DNA of 48,314 nucleotides from positions 1 to 48,314 of the IMG/VR virus record IMGVR_UViG_3300009610_000036; one strand, given 5' to 3'. The notes under the pieces were generated by a model. It did no database searches, was not told the DNA's origin, and worked only from the letters and a program-made list of their open reading frames with translations. The number at the start of each line of letters is the position of its first letter. Within the stretch, counting starts at the first letter, position 1. Shown here one piece after another: positions 37,750 through 48,307 of this stretch. The position numbers and the translations under genes are program-made. The DNA comes from a virus.

Positions 37750-37776
37750 GCCCTGCATTTCTATGCGGGGCAATTT
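37750..37776. terminator. Bidirectional terminator at the convergence of the two arms
   Basis: GCCCTGCAT (37750-37758) with ATGCGGGGC (37763-37771), 9 bp with one G-T. On the plus strand AATTTTA follows; on the minus strand TTTTTAAT follows. It stops rightward early transcripts and the leftward transcript from 38270. Confidence 0.85.
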
Positions 37777-37802
37777 TATGCCTAAACGAAGGCTCTGACG
37801 TT

Positions 37803-38270
37803 TTAACGGAGTGTACTAAGGTACGAGTTGATTTCATTTACCGCAACCTCAGAGGCTTCGTTCCTATATTTCTTCTTAACATTATTGAGTGAATAGGAAC
37901 TACATACGTTATCTTTACTATGTAATAGGTCTTTCTCATACATAAATGCCTCATTTCTATCTAGAGAAGAAAACAGTATCTCTACTTTTATCTCTACATA
38001 GTCTGATAACTCCATAACAGCTAGAAACTTTCTGTATGTCTCTCTGGTAGGCTTATTCAGATAGCTTCTACTATTTATCTGACTTATTATGTTAATGTGT
38101 GAATATATCCGGTTATTAAGATTAGTACTACAGCCTATATAATAGTAGTTATTTAACCATAGTTTATAGACATGTGTTTTACCCTTACTCATATCTAATC
38201 TTACCATAACATAACCAGACCTTCTCTCTATATTGAGTAATTCTATCTTTGTGACGTTATAGCCTGACAT
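37803..38270 (-). CDS. GIY-YIG endonuclease, homing type
   Basis: A 155-residue protein. HVYKLWLNNYYYIGCSTNLNNRIYSHI has the Y-K-L-x...YYIG core with the following R-x-x-x-H helix, as in phage GIY-YIG enzymes. A late E-K-D-L-L segment (FMYEKDLLHSKDN) supplies the catalytic Glu. It is the last gene on the leftward strand and lies 58 bases after the giant virion gene, so it may mark a homing site there. Confidence 0.78.
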   Translation of the reverse strand: MSGYNVTKIELLNIERRSGYVMVRLDMSKGKTHVYKLWLNNYYYIGCSTNLNNRIYSHINIISQINSRSYLNKPTRETYRKFLAVMELSDYVEIKVEILFSSLDRNEAFMYEKDLLHSKDNVCSSYSLNNVKKKYRNEASEVAVNEINSYLSTLR

Positions 38271-38328
38271 ATTAATTAAAGATTTTAGTTATAAACTGGC
38301 TTACTAAAAAATTTACATGACCATCTTG

Positions 38329-41300
38329 CTATTCTTCCTCTACTTTTTCATACTCTTGTTGTTCTAACCAATCCTCATACTCATCTCTAGTTCTACCCAT
38401 CTTCTCAAGCTTCTTAACAGTTGGTAACTCATAGTCTAATATCTTATTAATAGTCTTAGTTCTTAACTTCTCATCTTGTATAGCCTTTATCTGGTCATAG
38501 TTCTCAAGTTCTAACCTTCTACCTGACCTAGCAGACCTAATATAAGTTTCATCATTTGCTTTCTCTGATTTAAACCATCTAGCCCAAGGTGGTTCTTCAA
38601 ATACTCTCTGTGCTTGTGCTTCAAATCCTAGATATGGTAAGTCTTTAAATAGACCGGGCATAAATATCTTCTCAGTTGCTAGCCCTAATCCAGACCTTCC
38701 TCTATTCACACCACCTGCTATTGAGTCTTGGTCAATAGACCATTTATGTATGGCATCCATCCATTTAACTACATCATCTAAATACTGTTTAATAGATAGA
38801 CTACCTACTGTAGACCTCCATATTTCAGGTATGCTACAATACATAGAGGCAGAGTGGGATAGTTGAATCAACTTATTCACTATTATATTATGCCATGCTC
38901 TTGCTGGACTATCTTTATCATCATCATCTTCATCATCATATAGCATAGCTTTGACCATCATAGTAAGTGCTATCCAAGCTAACTGTAATGCCATATCAGC
39001 TAGGTTAGCTCTTAGATTCTTGGCATCTCTAGTTGTAAAGTTTCCTTTACCTACCCAATTCTCAAATGCTTTATTACCTGTAGGTACAACCTGTTTTCCA
39101 GCTACAAATCCAGTTATAAAATTAATAGGCATACCCAACATCTTTAAGAAGAGATAACCTGTAGTTGTAGCCATCTCTCTCACTAAGCTTATATCAGTAT
39201 TAGTTTTTGTTGCATACTTACCTAGTATCATACCTAATGCTCCCATACCAATTAGACCTACACCTGTACCAAATAAGGCTGCTCCTGCTACCAATCCTGC
39301 TACTGTAGCTGTACCTGTACCATAAGATAAGTATCTTCCTTTATATCCTATAGTGCCAGTTGATATATCATCTTGCTCAACAGCAAATCTCTGATAGAAC
39401 TGTGACGGCATCCAAGTCTTAAACATCATAGCAGCCTTACCTAGAAGACTAGACTTAGCCATCATTCCTCTTAATTCATCATAGCCCATGCCATGACCTA
39501 TACCTATAACCTTATTTAACTTATTCTTAAACACTTCATAGTTCTCACCGGCTAGCATCTTCCAGTCCTGATTATTCTGTATTAGTCTATCTCTCTGTTC
39601 ATCTGTATAGGTATCTGCTTGTGCTTCATCATAGCTGAACTCTGGTAACAGGTCGCCATTCTCATCATGTGCATCCCATACAGATTTCTCTACACCACTC
39701 TTATCTTTTATCTTCATAGTCCTTAGCATAGCTACCATCAAAGGACTCTGATTAATATATTCTACTCTTTGATTAAGCTCATAAGAACCTAACCAACTAA
39801 GTCTATTACTACCTGTACTATTTTCTGCTCTCTGTAATTCATTCTTACTATCCATTACAACATTGAACTTATCCATCAGCTTCCTACATCTCTTAGCCAG
39901 CTTAGGTTCATATCCAGTAAGTCCAAATGAAAGGTTTCTTACAAATGAACTTCTCACTACCCTATAACCATACATGAGTTCCTTTTCATCAAAGTACTCT
40001 CCTGAAGCAGCTAGTATTACATTAGAGGTTACACCTTCCATAAAATTAGTAATAGAAGAAGGCAAATTATAGCCCAACTTTAAGAACCTTATCCAACTAA
40101 ACATCCCTTCTATTAAAGCACTTGCTGTCCTAACCTTACCCATTGCTTTCTTAGATGCTCTTAATTCATCCTTAACCTGTTCACTAACTCCTGGGTCTTC
40201 AAGTAGCTTATTTATTTCATTAAGCCTCTTCCTTTCTTCTCTACTATATATGTGCCTACCAAATCTAGCCCCCTCATCTTCTTTACCTAATAGAATCTTA
40301 TGCTTAACACCATAGTTATTTAGTACTACTCTCTGGAACCAGTTCTCTACTTGCTTCCTAGCATTCTCTCTTGGTCCTTCCATCTGTACTTTACCTATAA
40401 TCTTATTAAACCTATGACGTATAGATTTATTTACATTATTAGTTCTAGGGGCTTGTATATCTTCATAGTGTTTTTTAACTATCTCTAAGAATGGTAAGGC
40501 TTCATTCCTAGCAGCATAAGCCATAGTCATGTTAGCAAAGTACTTAGCTAGCTTAGGTAAGTCAAATGATTGAGCCTGTACTATAGAGTGGACAGAGAAC
40601 TCTTTTATAATCCTACCTACACTTACCTTATCTCCTATCTTAGCTTGTAAAGCAGCTATATTACCTGACCTAGCATCTGCTACACTCAAATCAGTATGTG
40701 TATATTGAGCTAGGAGTAATAGAGCATCTGGAGTCATGTTCTTTAACTCCAGTATAGTAAACTTCCTTATCTGTGTAATTACATCACTATCTGCTTTATT
40801 AGAGTTATAGGCTATTAGAAACTTCTGCTGTTCTATAGTCTGTCTCTGCTTAATAGATTTACTATTATTTCTTAAGAAGGCATCATTTACAGTATTATTA
40901 TACTTACCAGTAATAGGGTCTTGTTTAGCACTAGATACATCAGCCTGATTAACTACTCCTACACTTCTTCTAATCCTTTCCCATAGAGCAGCTATAGCAC
41001 CATTCTTACTAAATATCCTCTTTAGTAGACCCATCTCTTTATCAGCTAGCATTTCCCCCATGCTTTTCTCTAAGCCGGGTAGAGTATGTGATGGTATATC
41101 TTTTTGAAGGTGATAAGGAATGCTCTCCTTTATCTTAACACATACATCTCTCATTACATTGTAGAAAGCAAGTAAGTCATCATTTGCTTCTATAGTTGCA
41201 TATTGCTCACTATAGTAGTCAGTATCTTCATTAGTCTCTGTAACTACAAATTTTGACTTACCAGTAGTACTATCAGTAGCATATGTCACATTAGCCTTCT

Positions 41301-43242
41301 TCTTCCTAGCTATAAAGTTATTATAACCCATGAAGTTATTTCTTGTAAGACCATCCTTGATATATCCTGTAGTACTATTGTACCCTTCTATTCCAATAAG
41401 AGGGTCATTCTTATATTCCCATTCCTGAAGAGCAGCCTTATGTGCATCATTCAGATCATCTTTAGTACCATTCTCAATAAACTTACCCTCATCACCTAAT
41501 GCAATATCTATTACATTCTGCCTATCAGCTAGATACTTTCTAAGCATTCTCTTCTGCTCTTCTATTTGCTCCTCATATCCATCCTTTCCTAGTATATCAA
41601 TAAGACTCTGCCTATAAGCTGCATCAGCAACAGGTTTACCTTCAGTAAACAGGTCTGCTAATTCAGGGTCATCTAATATCTCTGCCATCCTATTAATCTC
41701 AAATAGAATAGTATTCTGTCTTCTCCACATATTCAAGGCCCTAAAAGCAAGTGTAACTTTCTCACTCATTCCAGATATAACCTTTGCCTTATCAAATACC
41801 TCTTGGAATGTAGCCTTAGCTATATCATAGGCATCATTAAACTCTCTTGTAAATCTCTGTACTAAACAGTTAGTCTCGTTACCATTCTTAGTAGTCTCTT
41901 TATATAAGTTCCAGTTTGTACCACCAAGTCTCCTTATACCTAATCCCTTATGAGTCCATCTTGGGTCACCTGTGTTTCTTATTGCCTCTTGTGCCTTAGG
42001 TGCTAGTTTATCTATAGTTTCATCAGCAGCCCTAGCCCACTCAGCCTTCCTTTCTATACTATTATTCAAGTGAGAGAATATAACTTGTGGTAGTAATCCA
42101 TTGTGACTGAATATCCCACTAGTTATATCCATAGTCCACATTGTTACCCACTCTATATCCTCAAGTCCTTGCTTCTCATATACTAGTTCGCTAAAGGTAA
42201 ACTTCTTGTTCTTACCATAGGTATTAACTACACCGGGGTTTGAGTTAACCATCCTAACAGTAATCTCTTTCTTCTTACTCTCTGCTTGTATTGTATAACC
42301 ATCTGCTTCATCTCTCCACTCCATGAACTGTTTTCTTATATCTTCTCCTAACTTGTACACAGTAGTTAGTTCTCCTTCATCATCTCTAAAGAATATTGCA
42401 TCTTCTGGAAAGAATGGATTCTCTGCCCTACCAGTAGGATTACTTGCATCCTTGCCAGTAAAGTTACCTGCATTTTTATAGAATTGTATTATTCTTTCTG
42501 CCTCTCTAACATCATCAATATCATCAGATAGAACTAGCTTAGGTAGTCTATCAAGGTCTTTCCTTACATAGTCTCTTACTGCCTCTATAGCAGACTCACT
42601 TGATAGTCTAGTTATTTGGTCTTTAAGACCCTCTTTCCTTAACTCTGGACTACCTTCAATGAAAAGCTCTAATCTTCTTTCTTCCTTATTAAGTGCCTTT
42701 AGTTCTTCTATTGATACTCCCACTTTCTTCTTATCCATCCTCACCTTATGTAGCTTATTCTGATAAATATCTAAGATAGCTTGCTTAAATTCTAGGTACT
42801 TAGCAAACATGCCTAATTCTGGTCTGGTAGCAGGTGCAAAGTTTATCTTTCTATTTGTATCATAGTCTGTACTAGTATTTATAAAGTCTCTTTCTGCTTC
42901 CATAGGAGCAGCCTGTGTATCCTTAGATACATTTAACTTATCAAACTCATGCTGAACATAGGCATCACTAACAGTAAATGTAATAGTAACAGGGTCATAA
43001 GTAGAGTGCTGATTTACATAACCATCTACATGACCTTCAAAAGAAATCCTAGCCCGCTTTAACATCTCATGTGCCATAGCTTTAGCCTGACTAGTAGACT
43101 TAGCTCTAGCCTTAGCATTGTCTCCTCTACTATTAACTCTAATAGTATCTTCTCCAGTCCTAGAGAAGCTATATCTACCTTCAGCTAGTTCTTCAAATAC
43201 TTTATCGAACACTGCTGTCCTGACGTCTAACTTACATGCCAT
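38329..43242 (-). CDS. Giant virion-associated protein, probably ejected
   Basis: A 1637-residue protein, mostly helical and charged (coiled-coil-like stretches near 240-300 and 500-620). Residues about 1305-1345 form a long Gly/Ala-rich hydrophobic stretch (ATVAGLVAGAALFGTGVGLIG, MGALGMILGK), the kind found in proteins that cross membranes. A further hydrophobic stretch is MALQLAWIALTMMVKAMLY. It starts 1 base after the polymerase stop, so the two are co-translated. Crass-like phages place such giant genes beside the virion RNA polymerase; the product may be packed in the capsid and enter with the DNA. No enzymatic motif was found. Confidence 0.6.
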   Translation of the reverse strand: MACKLDVRTAVFDKVFEELAEGRYSFSRTGEDTIRVNSRGDNAKARAKSTSQAKAMAHEMLKRARISFEGHVDGYVNQHSTYDPVTITFTVSDAYVQHEFDKLNVSKDTQAAPMEAERDFINTSTDYDTNRKINFAPATRPELGMFAKYLEFKQAILDIYQNKLHKVRMDKKKVGVSIEELKALNKEERRLELFIEGSPELRKEGLKDQITRLSSESAIEAVRDYVRKDLDRLPKLVLSDDIDDVREAERIIQFYKNAGNFTGKDASNPTGRAENPFFPEDAIFFRDDEGELTTVYKLGEDIRKQFMEWRDEADGYTIQAESKKKEITVRMVNSNPGVVNTYGKNKKFTFSELVYEKQGLEDIEWVTMWTMDITSGIFSHNGLLPQVIFSHLNNSIERKAEWARAADETIDKLAPKAQEAIRNTGDPRWTHKGLGIRRLGGTNWNLYKETTKNGNETNCLVQRFTREFNDAYDIAKATFQEVFDKAKVISGMSEKVTLAFRALNMWRRQNTILFEINRMAEILDDPELADLFTEGKPVADAAYRQSLIDILGKDGYEEQIEEQKRMLRKYLADRQNVIDIALGDEGKFIENGTKDDLNDAHKAALQEWEYKNDPLIGIEGYNSTTGYIKDGLTRNNFMGYNNFIARKKKANVTYATDSTTGKSKFVVTETNEDTDYYSEQYATIEANDDLLAFYNVMRDVCVKIKESIPYHLQKDIPSHTLPGLEKSMGEMLADKEMGLLKRIFSKNGAIAALWERIRRSVGVVNQADVSSAKQDPITGKYNNTVNDAFLRNNSKSIKQRQTIEQQKFLIAYNSNKADSDVITQIRKFTILELKNMTPDALLLLAQYTHTDLSVADARSGNIAALQAKIGDKVSVGRIIKEFSVHSIVQAQSFDLPKLAKYFANMTMAYAARNEALPFLEIVKKHYEDIQAPRTNNVNKSIRHRFNKIIGKVQMEGPRENARKQVENWFQRVVLNNYGVKHKILLGKEDEGARFGRHIYSREERKRLNEINKLLEDPGVSEQVKDELRASKKAMGKVRTASALIEGMFSWIRFLKLGYNLPSSITNFMEGVTSNVILAASGEYFDEKELMYGYRVVRSSFVRNLSFGLTGYEPKLAKRCRKLMDKFNVVMDSKNELQRAENSTGSNRLSWLGSYELNQRVEYINQSPLMVAMLRTMKIKDKSGVEKSVWDAHDENGDLLPEFSYDEAQADTYTDEQRDRLIQNNQDWKMLAGENYEVFKNKLNKVIGIGHGMGYDELRGMMAKSSLLGKAAMMFKTWMPSQFYQRFAVEQDDISTGTIGYKGRYLSYGTGTATVAGLVAGAALFGTGVGLIGMGALGMILGKYATKTNTDISLVREMATTTGYLFLKMLGMPINFITGFVAGKQVVPTGNKAFENWVGKGNFTTRDAKNLRANLADMALQLAWIALTMMVKAMLYDDEDDDDKDSPARAWHNIIVNKLIQLSHSASMYCSIPEIWRSTVGSLSIKQYLDDVVKWMDAIHKWSIDQDSIAGGVNRGRSGLGLATEKIFMPGLFKDLPYLGFEAQAQRVFEEPPWARWFKSEKANDETYIRSARSGRRLELENYDQIKAIQDEKLRTKTINKILDYELPTVKKLEKMGRTRDEYEDWLEQQEYEKVEEE

Positions 43243-43243
43243 G

Positions 43244-46200
43244 TTAGTTGCATTTTTCTGTTCTTATAACTAACTTCTTATTAGGAAATTTAGTACTAGG
43301 ACTATTTAACGGAGCACGTCTACCTAGTGGTGGGCCAGTACTCCTACCAAACTCATCTCCACTATCCATACCATCACTATCTTCATTTGAATCTCCAAAT
43401 GTTCTTGTATCATTATATGCTGTATCACTCTTCTCACTAGTACTAGTAGGATTAACTTCTTCTATAAACTGGAAAGTATTTGCTATAGCCTGTGCTGCTG
43501 CTGTATCTGATTCAAATGCTACTCCAATACTCTTTAACAAGTTAGCTACTATCTCTTGGAATTTCTCTAAGAGTGTCTTACCAGATTGCTTAAACTCTTT
43601 GCTTGCTAAGTATTCCTGAAATTTAGGTTCAGTAAGAGCTAGAGCCATAAACTCATAAATATCTGTCAGACCATATAGGTTATACTCTCTCTTATTAAGA
43701 GCCATGCCACCACCAGCTGCTTTTAACCTACTCATTAACTCCTGTAATTCTGCATCATTTTCTTTACTCTTTACATCATTATATAGCCTAACTAGTTCAA
43801 CTACTGCTGTAGGTGCTCCATTATTTGCTTGCAATTCTCCACCAGTATAAGTAGTAGTAAACTTATCTATCTGAGTTACAGTAAGAGCATGTACTATCTC
43901 ATGTAGTATAATAGAAGCTGTGTAATCATTACCTCTTTCAGTAACTATAGGATTAATGTAAATCTTCTTAGTAACTGCATTATGTATTCCAGCAAATCCC
44001 TCTTCACCTTCAGGTGTCTTATCAGCCCACTCTATAGTATAATCAGCAGGTGCAAATGGTGCTAAAGCTCTAGCTAGCATAGCCATATTACTATTACCCT
44101 TACCTATATTCTCTAATACAGTAGTAATATTTCCACTATTAACTTCAAAAGAATCCTTATCACTAGTTGTTGTTGTCTTACTGTTAGGTACACTCTTCTG
44201 TATCCTAGGCATTAGTGGAACTCTACCATTAACTAGACTCTTACCTATAGAGAACTCATTGTTACCATAGGATGGCTGGTATTCATCCATACCAAATACT
44301 CCTAGTACTGGTATCTGTATGTACTTCTCACCATCATACCAATATAGCTTGAACTTCTTATCACCTTTAGGTATAGTACTGTCATACATAGAGAAGAATG
44401 GTGGTCTCTCTGGGCCTCTAGGAATAAATGACTTCAGATTCTCATATGAGTTACCTAGTACTCCAGGTGTAAGTATAACCTTCTTCTTTAAGTCCTTTTT
44501 CTTCAGCTTACCTCCTGCTTTCAATCTCTCTGGATTATGTTGTATAAACTGTATAGCAAACTCACTTAGGTAATGCTCTAGCCCATCATCATCCATTAAC
44601 CCTGATTGCCAGTCTGTTTCTTCTTTAGGAGCATCTGTCTTCCAGTTAGTAGATGCACCTAATAGAGTAGTATTATTATTACGTAAGTCATTAGTTATAT
44701 TTCTCATCCTCTGTGCATAACCTACTGCACTAAAGTAACCTACAGGTATATACTTAGAGAACTGTATGGCTTCCTGTGTAGAGTTGCCTAACATAGTATA
44801 TGCTATCATATCCTGTGCAAGAGTACCTAGAGTATATTTCTTATTATCTATCTCTGGTAGCTCAACATCAGCATGTTGGAACAGAGTACTAAGAGCCTCA
44901 TATAAGTAGTTCTCATCAAACTCTTCTCCTGCTGCATTATTGTATTTAATAAGAGTAGGTTGTCCATTCTTGTTTGTGACAACCTCTATCCTATTAAATA
45001 GCATATTAGTCTTGATAAACTCATTAACAGCAGGATGATTCATAGCCTTCAGCCTCTTGATATAAGTACCTAGTGAGGTATTTGCTGTTCCTTCTACTAT
45101 TCCTTTATGATATAGCACCCACTTGTCACCCTCCTTATGTATCTGTGCTGTACCTATATCTACCTTATTTAGTTTAGCTAGGTTACTAGGTATTGTAGAG
45201 AACTTACCTACAGGTTTACCGTTAGAGAGTACAGTAACAGTTACTCTTTCTACTTCCTGCTCCTTAATTACCTCATTCTGTAGGGTAACTACAGCATTAG
45301 GGTCTTCTATAAGCTCTATCTGTCCATCATAATCAATGTATAATCTCTTCCTTTCTGTATTAGCATCATCTGTATTACCCATTATACCACCTAACCTATT
45401 AGCAGCAAAGTACTTCTTCATGTGCTTAAATATCTCCTGCTTTAGCTCTACGTTCTTACTCTCATTCATAAGTGCTCCATTACCAATAAGAGGTAGTAGT
45501 TCATCAAATGCTGAATTAAGAACTTCAGAATCATAAGGCATATACCTACTCCATAGCTTATATGCTGTCATTACTCCCTGAATACTGAAAGCACCTGATA
45601 GAGTAGTTGGCTTAACAAGGAAGTTTCCTATATCAACATAACCCTGCTTAATTAAATCTATTCTCTCATCATCACTCATCTCATCAGTTATAGGCTTATA
45701 GTCTCCTATAAGACTAGATGCTCCATTAATCTTACCGTTATTACCTAACCTGTTCAGAGTATTCTTTCTCTCTATTACATCAAAGGTAGATTTACCTAGT
45801 CCTTTACTATCTGTATTAATAGCAGTCTGTACATTCCTCAATGATTCTCCATACTCTTTCATCTCTATGAACCTACGTAACACAGCCCTCTGTAATTGAT
45901 TAGATATAGTACCCTCTATATTTCTTATGAAGGCATCATTAGTCATTAGTCCTGAAGCTATACTCCAATAGTCTCCTTTAATGCCATCTGATGCTGTCTC
46001 TTCTTCTCCACCATATTTATCAATAAGCATTTTCCGTATATCTTCTTCCTTAGTAGCAGAGAACTCATGTGACATATTAGAGTTAGCGTTCTTCATATAT
46101 AGAACATAATCTCTAATAATAGGCTGACTAAGAAACAGCATAGCAATACTATGACCATCACTACCTTTATCTACACCAAGCAGATTAAAAATCTTATCTA

Positions 46201-48307
46201 CATCCATAGTCATTTCATCAATACCTACTCTTCCTATGATTTGTAGTTTCTCATTATCTAGATTTATATTCTGTCTTTCAACTAATAAATCTACTATGCT
46301 CCTATCACCAACTGTCTTATTTGGCCCTAGTGTCATATCTCCACCTAGTACACCAGTAGTTGTAACATTACCAAATGACCATATCTTAGTCTGTGTACCA
46401 ACAATATTTCCTTCATCATCGTATATATTCTCTTCTAACGTAATAGGTTTACCTTGTGCTCTAAGCTGCTGAACAAGTGAGTGAGTAACCACATCTAATG
46501 AGTAAGCTCCTGTTCCAGTCTTACCACTAGCTCCACTCATCATCTTCTGCTTCTGGTATTCATCTGATAAGGCTGTCCAGTTATTATCTACTCCAGACTT
46601 AGATTTAAGCCTATCAATAAAGTCTGCTTCTCCTTCTGCAAAATCTGTACTAAGTACCTTGGCTATCTTCTTCTGTACTTCGTCACTAGCATGGCTATAT
46701 ACAGCCTGCTTAATCTTAATGATAGTATTCTTACCAAGCATCTCATTTATCTTGGCATTCATCTTCTTTAAGAATGGAGCATCTTCTAAGTCTTGTTCAT
46801 CAAAGGTAGGTATTCCTACTGACTGAAATACTGACTCAAAGAACTTATCCTGTGCTATTGCATCTCTAAGTTCCTTCATAGCAAAGTATCTCTTATCCTG
46901 TGACTCTGCTTCTCTAACTGCCTTCCTAAGATCATTGATCTTCTTATCCTTCATCAATCTATCAGCTTCAGCTAGCATAATATCTCTATGCTTCTCTGCT
47001 AGAACCTCAAACTTACCATCTTTATTCATCCTATGGAATAACTGATAAGCATTCTCTTTATCTATGTCAAAGTCAGAACCTTTCTGTTTAGTGAAATTCT
47101 TAGGTACTATCATTAAGTCTGCACTCTGATGTGGTAAGAAGCCTGCTATTTCAATTACACTACCAGATTGAAGACCAGATGATGGGATTCTAAATGACAT
47201 AAGTGATAAGAGTTCCTTATCGAACATATCTGGCTTCAAAGAAAATCTACCTGTGGCAGCATCCTGATTGACGTACTTGTATGTCTTACCATCCTCATTC
47301 AGACTAAGTAGGTTAATTAAGTTACCATCATTATCTCTAAACTTACTAGCAGCAAATACCTGAGCCTTAATTAGCTTACCATCCTTTGTATATGTAGCTT
47401 GTAGCTCTTTCCCATTCCAAGCATCTGTATATATCATCTTTGAAGCTAGCTCACTACCTGGCTCTCCTTCCTCTCTTATCCCTTTACGCTCTAGCCTAGC
47501 TTGCCTAGCTTCTTCCTCTGTCAGTCCTTCATCAAATACATCTTCCTGATAACCACCTACTAAACTTATATGTATCTCCTCTAACTTCTTCCTTAACTCT
47601 GGTGTTTCATTCTTTCTTATATCAGATATAGTATCTATATCTTCTCCAGCTAGTCCTATCTGTCCTCTTTCTTGCTTACTGAATAATTCATTAATTATTT
47701 CCTTAGTAGACATTTTAGATGCAGCACTTACTTTCTTTCTTGTAGCAGTCCTGAATCCTTCCTCACTCCCTATCACATAACTATTCCCTGGGAATTTCAT
47801 CCTAATAAGCCTATTAGTTACTATAGCATTTAACATGCTTTCATACCTATTAGAATTAGTAGAAGCCCATAGTGGCATAGCAAAGTCATAAGTTAGTACC
47901 TTACCTGTACTATCTGTAACCTCATGAAGATTAAGTGCTTCTATATCCTGTAAAGGATAGCCTCTCTTTTCAGCCTCATCCTTCAATAAGGTCTGTAGCT
48001 TCTCAGCAGTCCTCTTTGCATCTACTATATTACCTTGTTCATCTAGCCCAAGCTCACTAAATAGTTGTTGCTTTGCTCCTTCTATTAAACTAATGAACGT
48101 ATCATTGTATAATTGATGAAGTTGTCTACCAGTCTTCTCTACACCTTCAAAAGTAAATCCCTCTATGTCCATTATGCCATCACCAAATAATAACTTCATT
48201 AGCTGTGTACCAAGAGTAATAGTATCTGACTTCCTCTTACTTGACTTAAATGGTACTTCTTGTTGTATCCTAAAGTGTCTCCTATCTAAGATAAGATGAT
48301 TATCCAT
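43244..48307 (-). CDS. Virion RNA polymerase component (crAss-like), C-terminal zincin
   Basis: A 1687-residue protein. Residues 372-392 (FRIPSSGLQSGSVIEIAGFLP) and 411-420 (SDFDIDKENA, with metal-binding Asp412, 414 and 416) match the double-psi-barrel R-I-P and D-x-D-x-D loop of crAss-like and YonO single-chain RNA polymerases. Near the C-terminus HEIVH (1469-1473) with a downstream YEFMALAL (Glu) looks like a zinc metallopeptidase site. The start ATG lies 8 bases from the window edge, so an upstream partner with the first barrel may lie outside. Part of the virion; it probably transcribes early genes on entry. Confidence 0.7.
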   Translation of the reverse strand: MDNHLILDRRHFRIQQEVPFKSSKRKSDTITLGTQLMKLLFGDGIMDIEGFTFEGVEKTGRQLHQLYNDTFISLIEGAKQQLFSELGLDEQGNIVDAKRTAEKLQTLLKDEAEKRGYPLQDIEALNLHEVTDSTGKVLTYDFAMPLWASTNSNRYESMLNAIVTNRLIRMKFPGNSYVIGSEEGFRTATRKKVSAASKMSTKEIINELFSKQERGQIGLAGEDIDTISDIRKNETPELRKKLEEIHISLVGGYQEDVFDEGLTEEEARQARLERKGIREEGEPGSELASKMIYTDAWNGKELQATYTKDGKLIKAQVFAASKFRDNDGNLINLLSLNEDGKTYKYVNQDAATGRFSLKPDMFDKELLSLMSFRIPSSGLQSGSVIEIAGFLPHQSADLMIVPKNFTKQKGSDFDIDKENAYQLFHRMNKDGKFEVLAEKHRDIMLAEADRLMKDKKINDLRKAVREAESQDKRYFAMKELRDAIAQDKFFESVFQSVGIPTFDEQDLEDAPFLKKMNAKINEMLGKNTIIKIKQAVYSHASDEVQKKIAKVLSTDFAEGEADFIDRLKSKSGVDNNWTALSDEYQKQKMMSGASGKTGTGAYSLDVVTHSLVQQLRAQGKPITLEENIYDDEGNIVGTQTKIWSFGNVTTTGVLGGDMTLGPNKTVGDRSIVDLLVERQNINLDNEKLQIIGRVGIDEMTMDVDKIFNLLGVDKGSDGHSIAMLFLSQPIIRDYVLYMKNANSNMSHEFSATKEEDIRKMLIDKYGGEEETASDGIKGDYWSIASGLMTNDAFIRNIEGTISNQLQRAVLRRFIEMKEYGESLRNVQTAINTDSKGLGKSTFDVIERKNTLNRLGNNGKINGASSLIGDYKPITDEMSDDERIDLIKQGYVDIGNFLVKPTTLSGAFSIQGVMTAYKLWSRYMPYDSEVLNSAFDELLPLIGNGALMNESKNVELKQEIFKHMKKYFAANRLGGIMGNTDDANTERKRLYIDYDGQIELIEDPNAVVTLQNEVIKEQEVERVTVTVLSNGKPVGKFSTIPSNLAKLNKVDIGTAQIHKEGDKWVLYHKGIVEGTANTSLGTYIKRLKAMNHPAVNEFIKTNMLFNRIEVVTNKNGQPTLIKYNNAAGEEFDENYLYEALSTLFQHADVELPEIDNKKYTLGTLAQDMIAYTMLGNSTQEAIQFSKYIPVGYFSAVGYAQRMRNITNDLRNNNTTLLGASTNWKTDAPKEETDWQSGLMDDDGLEHYLSEFAIQFIQHNPERLKAGGKLKKKDLKKKVILTPGVLGNSYENLKSFIPRGPERPPFFSMYDSTIPKGDKKFKLYWYDGEKYIQIPVLGVFGMDEYQPSYGNNEFSIGKSLVNGRVPLMPRIQKSVPNSKTTTTSDKDSFEVNSGNITTVLENIGKGNSNMAMLARALAPFAPADYTIEWADKTPEGEEGFAGIHNAVTKKIYINPIVTERGNDYTASIILHEIVHALTVTQIDKFTTTYTGGELQANNGAPTAVVELVRLYNDVKSKENDAELQELMSRLKAAGGGMALNKREYNLYGLTDIYEFMALALTEPKFQEYLASKEFKQSGKTLLEKFQEIVANLLKSIGVAFESDTAAAQAIANTFQFIEEVNPTSTSEKSDTAYNDTRTFGDSNEDSDGMDSGDEFGRSTGPPLGRRAPLNSPSTKFPNKKLVIRTEKCN

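Noticed and set aside
39000-47500. Many plus-strand frames of 60-120 codons inside the giant minus-strand genes
   Set aside because: They are hydrophobic or Ser/Leu-rich mirror frames of well-supported coding sequence with no start signals.
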